From the NCBI RefSeq assembly GCF_006861775.1, contig NZ_VDGG01000011.1, positions 1-64,000 on the forward strand: DNA of 64,000 bases, given 5' to 3'. Of this stretch, positions 34,122 through 42,359 are shown one piece after another; the stretch's first letter is position 1; each line of letters opens with the position of its first letter. A model generated the notes under the pieces. It saw only the letters and a list, made by a program, of their open reading frames with translations, made no database searches and was not told the origin of the DNA. The DNA comes from Psychrobacillus soli (lineage in GTDB: Bacteria > Bacillota > Bacilli > Bacillales_A > Planococcaceae). Position numbers and translations under genes: made by a program.

Positions 34122-35021
34122 ATGACGTTATCTATTAATCAAGTAACAAAAAGGTACCAAGACTTTGTAGCCGTTAATAACCTGACCTTTACGATTGAAA
34201 AGGGAGAGATTTTTGGATTGATAGGGCAAAATGGTGCCGGGAAAACGACGACATTTCGTATGATTTTAGACCTTCAAGAAACAACTGAAGGTACCATCAT
34301 ATGGAACGGGACACCTATCAATTCGATTAATCGAGACATTTTAGGATATTTACCGGAAGAGCGAGGCATCTTCCCTTCAATGACAGTAGAGGACCAACTT
34401 TATTTCTTTGGTGAACTAAGAGGAAAGCATCGAAAAGAATTAAAGAAAGAAGTGGATTATTGGATTAATCGCTTTGAACTTGAAGAAAAACGAAAAGCAA
34501 AAGCGGAAACTTTATCTAAAGGGAATCAACAAAAGGTGCAGCTAATAGCAAGCTTTATTCATAAACCTGAGTTCCTTATTTTAGATGAGCCGTTTAGTGG
34601 ACTGGATCCAGTTAATATGGATTTGTTGAAAAATGCTATTTTGGAATTAAAGAATAATGGAACGACAATTTTATTCTCCAGTCACCAAATGGATAATGTG
34701 GAAGAGCTTTGCGACCATTTATGTTTGTTGAAACGTGGTGTCTCTTTGTTTTCTGGTAATTTATTGGACTTGAAGAAGCAATATGGGAAAACCAAATTAA
34801 CGATTCGAACAGATATCCCACAAGATGTGCTAGGTAAGTTGAATGGCGTGAAGGATATTCAAGTTGGGAAAGACCAATACATTCTCACTTTAGAAGATGA
34901 ATCATTTGCACAATCCATTTTTGACTTTGTATCGGACGGCAAATACATCGAAAAATTTAGCTTAGATTATTTGACGTTAGATGAAATCTTCAAAGATAAG
35001 GTTGGTGGACCGAATGTCTAA
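34122..35021 (+). CDS. yhaQ: ABC exporter ATP-binding protein (YhaQ/NatA-like)
   Basis: A 299-residue ATPase: Walker A GQNGAGKTT, signature 'LSKGNQQKVQLIASF', Walker B 'FLILDEPFSGLDP', H-loop 'FSSHQMDNVEELCD'. The C-terminal extension is typical of the YhaQ/NatA subgroup that pairs with six-helix permeases. ATG 34122 lies 7 nt after GGGAG. It overlaps the permease gene by 8 nt. It is divergent from the secreted duplicated-domain gene. The substrate is unknown (sodium or peptide export in relatives). Confidence 0.85.
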   Translation: MTLSINQVTKRYQDFVAVNNLTFTIEKGEIFGLIGQNGAGKTTTFRMILDLQETTEGTIIWNGTPINSINRDILGYLPEERGIFPSMTVEDQLYFFGELRGKHRKELKKEVDYWINRFELEEKRKAKAETLSKGNQQKVQLIASFIHKPEFLILDEPFSGLDPVNMDLLKNAILELKNNGTTILFSSHQMDNVEELCDHLCLLKRGVSLFSGNLLDLKKQYGKTKLTIRTDIPQDVLGKLNGVKDIQVGKDQYILTLEDESFAQSIFDFVSDGKYIEKFSLDYLTLDEIFKDKVGGPNV

Positions 35022-36252
35022 GTTTTGGTTGCTTGTGAAGCAGTTGTACACACAAAAAGTGAAAGCCAAATCTTTTATTTTTTCAATCGTTCTTTATGTT
35101 GCTGTCATTAGCGGTGTAATGTTCTGGTCGGATATTAAAGAAGCTTTTTTCCAAGATGAACCTTTGCAAATTGCTGTTTTGAATGAGACGGATGCAGAAA
35201 TTGAGAGTTTTTTTGAATCGACAAGTGATATAGATTTTTCGTTTCCAACAGAAACAATAACGGAAGTAGAGAAACAGGTCATCGATGGTGATTATGCGGC
35301 AGCTGTTTTCATTCGAGACCAAGACAATTCATTGGCTGCAGAAATCGCAACGTTCGAACCACTTACCTTTAATGACCAATTAAGCATTTCTTCTACGTTG
35401 CAATACGCAAGTAAAATATATGAAGTGCAACAATTGAATTTGACTGCGCAGCAAGCAGAAAAAATTCTTCAATCAGAAACAATTATTTCTACGAAAAATT
35501 TAAATGTCGAATCAGCATCAGGAAAAAGTGAAGATGAAAAAGCTGCTGGTATTGGAGCCTCCTTCTTAGTAGGTTTCCTCATCTATTCATTCGTTATGAC
35601 ATTTTTATCGATGATTACAACAGATGTTGCATCTGAAAAAGGTTCGCGCGTTTTAGAAGTATTGCTTGCGAGTGTTAAACCATCTACTCACTTTATGGCA
35701 AAACTAACAGGGACATTTTTACTTGCTTTAACGCAAATTGGAGCACTTTTAGTTATCCAAGGTTTGTTATTTATGTTTATCGACGGTGGTTCCAAATGGG
35801 ATATGGTCGTGGACATTGCAAATGAGTTATCCTTTAGTTACATTGGATATGCCGTTTCGTTTCTTTTGTTAACGATTATTTTATACTTAATCTTAGGAGC
35901 ACTCCTCGGTTCCCTTGTTTCCAAAGTGGAAGAATCAGGTCAAGCAATGATGCCTGCGATGATGGTTGGGATTATTGGATTTTACGTGTTAATCTCGGGA
36001 ATGGCTAGTCCTGATACGATGCTTATCAAAGTTTTCTCATACATTCCATTCACCTCTGGAATGGTCATGCCCCTTCGAATTGGAGCGACAGATATTGCTT
36101 CGGTTGAACCAATCGTAGCAATGCTCGTTTTAATCGGTACAGTAATACTGATGTTCCTATTAAGTCTATCTTTCTATAAACGAAGCGTATTAACGTATAG
36201 CTCCGGCGGCATTATCCAAAAAATTAAAACCGTACTTAAAGTGACAACTTAA
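35014..36252 (+). CDS. yhaP: ABC exporter permease (YhaP/NatB-like)
   Basis: A 412-residue ABC-2-type permease: a first membrane span at about 22-42, a large extracytoplasmic loop (about 45-165), then five more spans from about 180, with 'EKGSRVLEVLLASVKPSTHFMAKL' at the ABC-2 interface. ATG 35014 overlaps the yhaQ stop and follows GGTGGA. It works with YhaQ as an exporter; function is inferred from pairing only. Confidence 0.87.
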   Translation: MSKFWLLVKQLYTQKVKAKSFIFSIVLYVAVISGVMFWSDIKEAFFQDEPLQIAVLNETDAEIESFFESTSDIDFSFPTETITEVEKQVIDGDYAAAVFIRDQDNSLAAEIATFEPLTFNDQLSISSTLQYASKIYEVQQLNLTAQQAEKILQSETIISTKNLNVESASGKSEDEKAAGIGASFLVGFLIYSFVMTFLSMITTDVASEKGSRVLEVLLASVKPSTHFMAKLTGTFLLALTQIGALLVIQGLLFMFIDGGSKWDMVVDIANELSFSYIGYAVSFLLLTIILYLILGALLGSLVSKVEESGQAMMPAMMVGIIGFYVLISGMASPDTMLIKVFSYIPFTSGMVMPLRIGATDIASVEPIVAMLVLIGTVILMFLLSLSFYKRSVLTYSSGGIIQKIKTVLKVTT

Positions 36253-36271
36253 GTACACTTGGCTTTGATCC

Positions 36272-36284
36272 GGTGCCTGGCACT
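36272..36284. repeat. isolated partial GGTGCC-T-GGCAC core
   Basis: CGGTGCCTGGCACT occurs 20 nt after the yhaP stop. It matches the centre of the palindromes at 36354, 40424 and 44016 but without the long arms; probably a decayed or minimal copy. Confidence 0.55.
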
Positions 36285-36302
36285 AATACATTCATGTTTA
36301 AT

Positions 36303-36340
36303 AAAACAATCGTGAAAGTTTAAACTTTCACGATTGTTTT
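36303..36340. terminator. terminator after yhaP
   Basis: A perfect 38-nt palindrome (arms AAAACAATCGTGAAAGTTT) is followed by ATTTTTTT, forming a strong terminator for the yhaQP operon. Confidence 0.85.
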
Positions 36341-36353
36341 ATTTTTTTGTGTT

Positions 36354-36402
36354 TATTACAAGCTTGTTACTGGTGCCTGGCACCAGTAACAAGCTTGTAA
36401 TA
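36354..36402. repeat. covarying palindrome, site 1 (GTTACTGGTGCC arms)
   Basis: A perfect palindrome of 24-bp arms around a single T at 36378. From outside in: TATTACA, variable block AGCTT, then GTTACTGGTGCC. It is followed by seven T, so it could also terminate transcription. It lies downstream of yhaP, just after another terminator, and upstream of asnO. Confidence 0.85.
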
Positions 36403-36485
36403 TTTTTTTGTGCTTAAATAATCCGTAGGCACAAATTTGGTAGTTTCTTGCATAAAATAGTTCATGAAAGAAAGGATGCGGATAT

Positions 36486-38330
36486 ATGTGTGGAATAACA
36501 GGTTGGATTCACTTTAAGAAGGATTTACAAAATGAGAAACCAATTGTGGAAAAAATGACGCGAACGCTTAGTAAACGAGGACCTGATGATCATAATATTT
36601 GGAGTGCAACTCATACGTTGCTAGGTCATCGCCGACTAACGGTGGTCGATCCTGTTGGCGGGAAGCAACCGATGGTGAAAACGTATCAATCTAACCAATA
36701 TACGCTTTCTTATAACGGAGAATTGTATAATACGGAAGACCTCCGGAAGGAATTATTGAAACGAGGACATTCGTTTTCGGGGCATTCTGATACGGAAGTG
36801 TTGCTGACCTCTTATATCGAATGGAAAGAAAATTGCATAGATCATTTCAATGGGATTTTCGCTTTTGCTATTTGGGATGAGCAAGAACAAAAGCTTTTTA
36901 TCGCAAGGGATCGACTTGGAGTTAAACCACTTTTTTACACAGAAAAAACTGGAGGCTTTCTTTTTGCTTCTGAACTTAAAGCACTTCTTGCACATCCCGA
37001 TATCCCTCCCAAAATAAACCGAGAAGGATTAGCTGAAATAATTGGATTAGGTCCATCTCGCACTCCTGGATCTGGAGTTTATGAAGGAATCCATGAATTG
37101 CGTCCTGCACATGCGCTTACTTTTTCTAAAAATGGACTTCGTATTTGGCGATACTGGAATGTACAAAGTACCAAACATACCGATTCTTTGGATGAAACTG
37201 CGGAGAAAGTTCGATATTTAGTTACGGACGCTGTGGAGCGACAACTTGTATCAGATGTACCTCTTTGCACATTTCTTTCTGGCGGTCTAGATTCAAGCAT
37301 CATTACAGCAATTGCTTCTAAGGCTTTCACCCGTGATGCAAAAGGAACACTCCACACATACTCCATTGACTATGAAAACAATGAAAAACACTTCAAAGGA
37401 AACACCTTTCAACCATCAGACGATCAGCCGTGGATTCGAAAAGTTTCCAGTAACTTGAATACAATGCACAATCATGCTGTTATCAGTCAGAAGGAATTAG
37501 CGGAATACTTAAGAGAAGCTATGCATGTGCGTGATCTGCCTGGGATGGCAGATATCGACTCTTCATTACTTTGGTTTTGCGAAAGAATAAAACAAGACTT
37601 TACAGTAGGATTGTCCGGGGAATGTGCCGATGAAATTTTCGGAGGGTATCCTTGGTTCCATCAAGTTGCACATGCGGAAAAAGGGTTTCCTTGGATTCGC
37701 TCTACAAATGAAAGATACTCTTTACTAAACGATAGCTGGAAGAAAAAGCTTGCTATACATGAATATGTTCAACACGCACACGATGCAACGATTGCTGAAA
37801 CTCCCCTTTTAGATGGAGAATCTTCTATTGAGTCAAAGCGACGCGAATTATTCTATTTAAATATGACTTGGTTTATGACGACCTTATTGGATCGAAAAGA
37901 CCGTATGAGCATGGGTGCTAGTTTAGAAGTAAGGGTGCCATTCGCGGATCATCGCTTAGTGGAGTACGCATGGAATATTCCGTGGGATTTCAAAATGGTT
38001 GGCAATCAAGAAAAAGGAATTTTAAGAAAAGCATTTCAAGAGGAGCTCCCATATGACGTGCTATACCGGAAAAAAAGTCCTTATCCGAAAACACATAATC
38101 CTGTTTATGCCGAGCTTGTCGGAAGCATGTTAAAAGAGCAACTCCAGGATAAAAGTTCAATCCTCCATGAGCTTTTCCAAGCGAAACGTCTTTCCGATTT
38201 AATCGAATCCAATGGGGATGCTTTTCAAGTACCTTGGTTTGGTCAATTAATGTCTGGACCTCAACTGTTAGCTTATTTAGGGCAAATGCATATTTGGTTT
38301 AAAGATAATAACGTACAACTTGTGGATTGA
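36486..38330 (+). CDS. asnO: glutamine-hydrolysing asparagine synthetase, AsnO type
   Basis: A 614-residue enzyme, the same length as B. subtilis AsnO (YisO), which acts in sporulation. The N-terminal class II glutaminase starts at C2 (MCGITGW), with 'RGPDDHNIW', 'SYNGELYN' and 'GHSDTEVLL'. The synthetase half has the PP-loop SGGLDS and 'LSGECADEIFGGYPWFH'. It converts aspartate, glutamine and ATP to asparagine. AAAGGATG precedes ATG 36486. It is monocistronic. Confidence 0.93.
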   Translation: MCGITGWIHFKKDLQNEKPIVEKMTRTLSKRGPDDHNIWSATHTLLGHRRLTVVDPVGGKQPMVKTYQSNQYTLSYNGELYNTEDLRKELLKRGHSFSGHSDTEVLLTSYIEWKENCIDHFNGIFAFAIWDEQEQKLFIARDRLGVKPLFYTEKTGGFLFASELKALLAHPDIPPKINREGLAEIIGLGPSRTPGSGVYEGIHELRPAHALTFSKNGLRIWRYWNVQSTKHTDSLDETAEKVRYLVTDAVERQLVSDVPLCTFLSGGLDSSIITAIASKAFTRDAKGTLHTYSIDYENNEKHFKGNTFQPSDDQPWIRKVSSNLNTMHNHAVISQKELAEYLREAMHVRDLPGMADIDSSLLWFCERIKQDFTVGLSGECADEIFGGYPWFHQVAHAEKGFPWIRSTNERYSLLNDSWKKKLAIHEYVQHAHDATIAETPLLDGESSIESKRRELFYLNMTWFMTTLLDRKDRMSMGASLEVRVPFADHRLVEYAWNIPWDFKMVGNQEKGILRKAFQEELPYDVLYRKKSPYPKTHNPVYAELVGSMLKEQLQDKSSILHELFQAKRLSDLIESNGDAFQVPWFGQLMSGPQLLAYLGQMHIWFKDNNVQLVD

Positions 38331-38438
38331 TAGGAAAAATAGGAGCCGAGAAAGTCTGACTAGATTGTGGGTTTTATTTTTGATTTGTCGCATTCACGGT
38401 GAATTATTCTCTTGCAGGATTATTTTCCCCAAAAAGAA

Positions 38439-38466
38439 GGAGCTGCCTTTATTATGAGGCAACTCC
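38439..38466. terminator. bidirectional terminator between asnO and ykuR
   Basis: The stem GGAGCTGCCT/AGGCAACTCC (one mismatch) is followed by TTTTTTAT on the plus strand and flanked by A residues on the other side. It serves both convergent genes. Confidence 0.8.
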
Positions 38467-38470
38467 TTTT

Positions 38471-39598
38471 TTATTTATTAGAAAGTACTCGAAAATATGA
38501 TTCTATAAACGGGACAAGATAATCAATGACAGCTTCATCCGGATTCAGTTTTGCATGATGCAATCCAAACGAAGAATCTACCCCTGCCCAAAACAACACT
38601 CCTGGAATTTCTTGTAGAAAGTACCCAAAATCTTCTCCTGTCATTGCAGCATCACAAGCGATTGCAGTAGTTGACTCATCTTGCTCAGCAAATGATAGGA
38701 ATTCTTTTGCTAACGTCTCATCGTTTTTTACTTGATAATAAGATGAACCGTAATCGATCCGTACATCACAGTCAAACGCAATTTCTGTTGCACGACAAAA
38801 AGATTCTATTTTTCCTTTTATACTGGTCATCGTCGCTGCGTCCATCGTTCGGATTGTTCCTTCTAACCTAGCCTGACCAGAAATAATGTTCTGAACAGTA
38901 CCTGAAGACATTTTCCCGATTGTTAAAACTGCAGGAGCCATTGGATTAACAGATCTACTCACAATCGTTTGAAGTTGTAATAACAGCGTAGCTGCGGCAA
39001 TGGACATATCTTTTGCTTGGTGTGGGTAAGCTGCATGCCCTTCCTTTCCTACTAAATCAATAAATAATTCGGATGTGTTTGCAAATAACAAACCTGGACG
39101 AGTGGCAACTGTCCCTACTGGATATTCAGGCGCGATATGAAATGCATATATTTGATCTGGAACTAGCTCCGGATGTTCTTTTTTCATCCACTCTCTCATG
39201 GGCAAAGCGCCACCTGGTCCTTCTTCGGCTGGTTGAAAAATAATAACTACATGATCATTTATTGGCTTATGCACGAGTTTCTCGAGCAAACCTAATGCCA
39301 CTGTCATATGCACATCATGTCCACATGCGTGCATCTTTTCCTCATGCTCCGATTGAAACGGTAGATCTGTCGCCTCCGTTATTGGCAATCCATCGATATC
39401 TGTCCGCCAGCCGATTGTCTTTTTTCCCTCGGTCCCTGTAACTTTTACAACAATGCCTGTTTTCCACTGAATGATCGTTAATCTGTCTTGTGAAAGGGCG
39501 TGAATTTGTTCCAATAAATAGCTTTGCGTTTTTATTTCTTGAAAACCAAGCTCCGGAATGCGGTGCAAATCGCGTCGAATTTCAATTAAGGATTTCAT
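38471..39598 (-). CDS. ykuR: N-acetyldiaminopimelate deacetylase
   Basis: A 375-residue M20-family amidohydrolase of the acetylase DAP/lysine pathway that removes acetate from N-acetyl-L,L-DAP. Metal-site motifs are 'MHACGHDVHMTVAL', 'FQPAEEGPGGA', 'AFHIAPEYPVG' and 'MTGEDFGYF'. ATG 39598 has AAGAGGTG 6 nt upstream and lies 10 nt after the dapH stop; longer frames run into dapH. It forms an operon with dapH as in Bacillus. Confidence 0.92.
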   Translation of the reverse strand: MKSLIEIRRDLHRIPELGFQEIKTQSYLLEQIHALSQDRLTIIQWKTGIVVKVTGTEGKKTIGWRTDIDGLPITEATDLPFQSEHEEKMHACGHDVHMTVALGLLEKLVHKPINDHVVIIFQPAEEGPGGALPMREWMKKEHPELVPDQIYAFHIAPEYPVGTVATRPGLLFANTSELFIDLVGKEGHAAYPHQAKDMSIAAATLLLQLQTIVSRSVNPMAPAVLTIGKMSSGTVQNIISGQARLEGTIRTMDAATMTSIKGKIESFCRATEIAFDCDVRIDYGSSYYQVKNDETLAKEFLSFAEQDESTTAIACDAAMTGEDFGYFLQEIPGVLFWAGVDSSFGLHHAKLNPDEAVIDYLVPFIESYFRVLSNK

Positions 39599-39608
39599 AC
39601 GACACCTC

Positions 39609-40322
39609 TTACAATTGACGTAGTTCTTGCATAATTTCCGTTTTAGAACGTGTTTGATCATCTATTTCTTTTATTACTCTTGCAGGCGTTCCAGCAACTA
39701 CTGAATACGGTGGAACATCCTTCGTAACAACCGCTCCTGCGGCAACGACAGCACCTTCACCAACTCTACAGCCCTCTAACACAACTGCATTTGCGCCGAT
39801 TAATACGTCATCCTCTATGATAACCGGTGTTGCAGAAGGTGGTTCAATTACACCTGCAAGTACCGCTCCTGCCCCAATATGACAATTCTTCCCGACCGTC
39901 GCACGACCACCAAGAATGGCGCCCATATCGATCATGGAACCTTCCCCAATTACGGCACCTATATTAATAACCGCACCTAGCATTATAATTGCATTATCCC
40001 CTATACTTACTTGATCACGAATTATGGCACCCGGCTCAATACGTGCATTGATGCCTTTTAAATCTAAAAGTGGGATAGCAGAATTTCTACTATCATTTTC
40101 TATCATTACATCTTCTATTTGATTTGCATGTTCAGTAAGCGCTACTTCAATCTCCGCCCATTCACCAAACAAAACAAGTGAATTACCTTCCCCAAATACT
40201 TTCGTATTTTCCCCAAAAGATAGTTTGTGGATATCTTTTCCTTTTACATACACCTTTACTTGTGTCGATTTTTTTGCATGTTGAATATACGAAATGATTT
40301 CATATGCATCCAATTGCTTCAT
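39609..40322 (-). CDS. dapH: tetrahydrodipicolinate N-acetyltransferase
   Basis: A 237-residue acyltransferase that acetylates tetrahydrodipicolinate with acetyl-CoA, opening the acetylase branch of DAP/lysine synthesis. The N-terminal '[28 protein letters not shown]' is the DapH_N domain; the C-terminal half is a left-handed beta-helix of hexapeptide repeats ending '[19 protein letters not shown]'. ATG 40322 follows GGGAGG by 8 nt. It is the first gene of dapH-ykuR. Confidence 0.94.
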   Translation of the reverse strand: MKQLDAYEIISYIQHAKKSTQVKVYVKGKDIHKLSFGENTKVFGEGNSLVLFGEWAEIEVALTEHANQIEDVMIENDSRNSAIPLLDLKGINARIEPGAIIRDQVSIGDNAIIMLGAVINIGAVIGEGSMIDMGAILGGRATVGKNCHIGAGAVLAGVIEPPSATPVIIEDDVLIGANAVVLEGCRVGEGAVVAAGAVVTKDVPPYSVVAGTPARVIKEIDDQTRSKTEIMQELRQL

Positions 40323-40423
40323 TCTCCATACCTCCCTTAAAAACATGTGATAATTGTACAGGAATTTTCATGAAAAATCACGAATTAAAATACATTTTTT
40401 GATATTTAATTGAAGAAAAATAC

Positions 40424-40470
40424 ATTACAAGAGTGTTACTGGTGCCTGGCACCAGTAACACTCTTGTAAT
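40424..40470. repeat. covarying palindrome, site 2 (GTTACTGGTGCC arms)
   Basis: A perfect palindrome with 23-bp arms around a T at 40447. From outside in: ATTACA, variable block AGAGT, then GTTACTGGTGCC. It sits between two divergent genes (dapH and an ABC ATPase), so it cannot be the terminator of either. Confidence 0.85.
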
Positions 40471-40516
40471 AAAAACTCCCTTTAATTAACTAAATATACT
40501 GATATATGATAGAATA

Positions 40517-41353
40517 ATGGAAAAATGGGTTGTGGTTGTAGTGGGAAAAGTTATTTTAGAAGCTTCCAATTTAAAGAAAGAAATTGATGCGAGTATAATT
40601 TTAGAACATGTCTCCTTTAAGATTGAAGAGCATGCATCAACTGCTATACGTGGATCAAATGGCTCCGGCAAAAGCACCTTATTGAAGCTACTTGCAGGGA
40701 TTTATGAACCAACTAGCGGAAAGTTGATAAGAAATACAAATAGGATTGGATATGTCCCCGAGCATTTTCCAGAAAACCTTCGATTTAAACTGAAAGAATA
40801 TTTAGTATCAGTCGCATCCTTTCACGGGATATCTGAAACGGATATGGAAACAGAGCTATCCGAATATATTAGTTTGTTTGGAATAGAGCCCTTTATAAAC
40901 ACTCCTCTAAAAAAATGTTCTAAAGGAACAAAACAAAAAGTAGGTATCCTTCAAGCAATTCTATTCAAACCAGATATTCTATTATTAGATGAACCTTTGA
41001 CAGGTTTAGATACGAACTCACAACAAAACTTATTGGCTATTTTAGAAAAGCTAAAAACAAAAATGACAATCATCTTTACTACTCATGAAAATTTGTTAGT
41101 AGACAACATTGCAAACCAAATATTATACGTAAAAGATGGACGTGTATTAGTTCATACCGAAACTAAAAGCTCATATCGAGTTATTAAAGTAAGATTTCCT
41201 AACAAAGCCTTTTTGGCTGAACTTGAATTAAAAGAAATTCATATGGAAGAGGACCTAGCTTTCATAACCGTACCCATAGATAAAAGTGATTTCCTGTTAA
41301 AGGAGCTTTTGAATAGAAATTGTTCTGTACTTGAGGTCAGGGAAAGGATATAA
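40517..41353 (+). CDS. ABC transporter ATP-binding protein
   Basis: About 270-278 residues. It has Walker A GSNGSGKST, a 'CSKGTKQKVGILQAI' signature, Walker B 'ILLLDEPLTGLD' and the H-loop 'TTHENLLVDN'. The start is uncertain: ATG 40517 has no clear site, and GTG 40541 (MGKVILEASNLKK) gives a more usual N-terminus. It forms a two-gene exporter with the permease 2 nt downstream. The substrate is unknown. Confidence 0.82.
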   Translation: MEKWVVVVVGKVILEASNLKKEIDASIILEHVSFKIEEHASTAIRGSNGSGKSTLLKLLAGIYEPTSGKLIRNTNRIGYVPEHFPENLRFKLKEYLVSVASFHGISETDMETELSEYISLFGIEPFINTPLKKCSKGTKQKVGILQAILFKPDILLLDEPLTGLDTNSQQNLLAILEKLKTKMTIIFTTHENLLVDNIANQILYVKDGRVLVHTETKSSYRVIKVRFPNKAFLAELELKEIHMEEDLAFITVPIDKSDFLLKELLNRNCSVLEVRERI

Positions 41354-41355
41354 AT

Positions 41356-42057
41356 GTGCACGGATTAATAACATACCAATTTAAAAGCTATATACGCTCA
41401 TTCAAAATAATCCCACCAGCAGCAACCTTCCTAGTATGGATAGTTGTCTTATATCATTATAGCGGTGTGGAAATATTAAGTAGTTACGCCGTTTCAAGCA
41501 TTGTTTTATATCTAGTAACAACATGGATATCGATGAACTTATGTTCAATGGAAGAGGAAGCCGAAAAAAATATGTTATTTGTTCAAGTGGGGAAAATTAG
41601 ATATTTACTAGGCAAATGGATTATTAGTATGCTTATTGCCATTGTATTAATGTTATTTGCAATCAGCTACCCTATACTGTTGGATAGTTTTAAAGAAGCA
41701 GTTCAACCAATTCATTTGGGACTTTCTATTTTAATACATCTTTTATTGGCCATATTCGGTATTTTAGTTGGTTCTTTTTCATCCATCACTTCATTTATCC
41801 CGAAGAGGTACACATGGCTTTCAGCAGTCCTTATTATTGCCATTACGCTTTCTTACGATGGTATAGTGGAACAGCTATCCTTATTAAAGTGGGTATTTAT
41901 AATATTTCCTCCAGTTGTAAATGTTATTAACTTTTTTGAACCGGACGATGTAAAACATTTTGGGAAAGAATTTTGCATTATTTCTTCGTTTGCACTCTTA
42001 TACTCCATTATTGCCTTCTCCGTATTATTGAAATTATTTTTAAAAGAAGAAAGTTAA
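41356..42057 (+). CDS. ABC transporter permease, six membrane spans
   Basis: A 233-residue integral membrane protein with six hydrophobic segments and no long loops, as in small ABC-2 permeases. It starts at GTG 41356 with AAAGGAT upstream, 2 nt after the ATPase stop, so the pair is coupled. No terminator separates it from the vmlR leader, whose promoter lies about 20 nt downstream. Function is unknown. Confidence 0.8.
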   Translation: MHGLITYQFKSYIRSFKIIPPAATFLVWIVVLYHYSGVEILSSYAVSSIVLYLVTTWISMNLCSMEEEAEKNMLFVQVGKIRYLLGKWIISMLIAIVLMLFAISYPILLDSFKEAVQPIHLGLSILIHLLLAIFGILVGSFSSITSFIPKRYTWLSAVLIIAITLSYDGIVEQLSLLKWVFIIFPPVVNVINFFEPDDVKHFGKEFCIISSFALLYSIIAFSVLLKLFLKEES

Positions 42058-42359
42058 GAGTGAAGTTAGAATATGATATAATGAATACAACTATTTTTGA
42101 GAGGATGATGGGTGGACAATGGATATTTAATCTTATTTCTTAAGTAGAGGTTTTTTCTGCGACATGTTTTCGCAGTAACAAAATAAACACTACAAAATCG
42201 GAAATAGGATTAGTCTGCCCATTTTTCTATCAAATACGAATGATTCTCTACAATACACTAATTTGTAGTGGTTTTTTTGCGTATTTATTTTATGGCAAGC
42301 AATCCTTCCGATTCATATTCGGAGGGATTTTTTTATTCCTCCAAAAAGGAGCGGATTGT
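42054..42359 (+). promoter_or_regulatory. transcription-attenuation leader of the ABC-F gene
   Basis: A promoter is seen as TTAAGA (42054-42059), 17 nt, TATAAT (42077-42082). The leader holds short ORFs (ATG 42105 to TAA 42143, 12 codons; or ATG 42119, three codons, MDI), a hairpin CTGCGA/TCGCAG (42157-42175), a helix CACTACAAA/TTTGTAGTG (42188-42196 and 42262-42270) before a T-run, and an antiterminator AATCGGAA-ata-GGATT (42196-42211) that would pair with 42301-42313. That segment is also the left half of the terminator 42301-42334. Such leaders induce ABC-F genes when antibiotics stall ribosomes. Confidence 0.78.
42301..42334 (+). terminator. attenuator terminator in the vmlR leader
   Basis: The stem AATCCTTCCGA (42301-42311)/TCGGAGGGATT (42319-42329), with one G-U pair, is followed by TTTTTTT and lies 25 nt before the ABC-F start codon. 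Its left arm is shared with the proposed antiterminator. Confidence 0.85.

Noticed and set aside
36303-36402. Insertion sequence remnant in the yhaP-asnO gap
   Set aside because: The two palindromes are hairpins with T-runs; no transposase fragment or terminal repeats were seen.
42240-42359. N-terminal extension of the ABC-F protein from 42240
   Set aside because: The frame passes through the attenuator terminator; ATG 42360 has AAGGAGCGG and gives the VmlR N-terminus.
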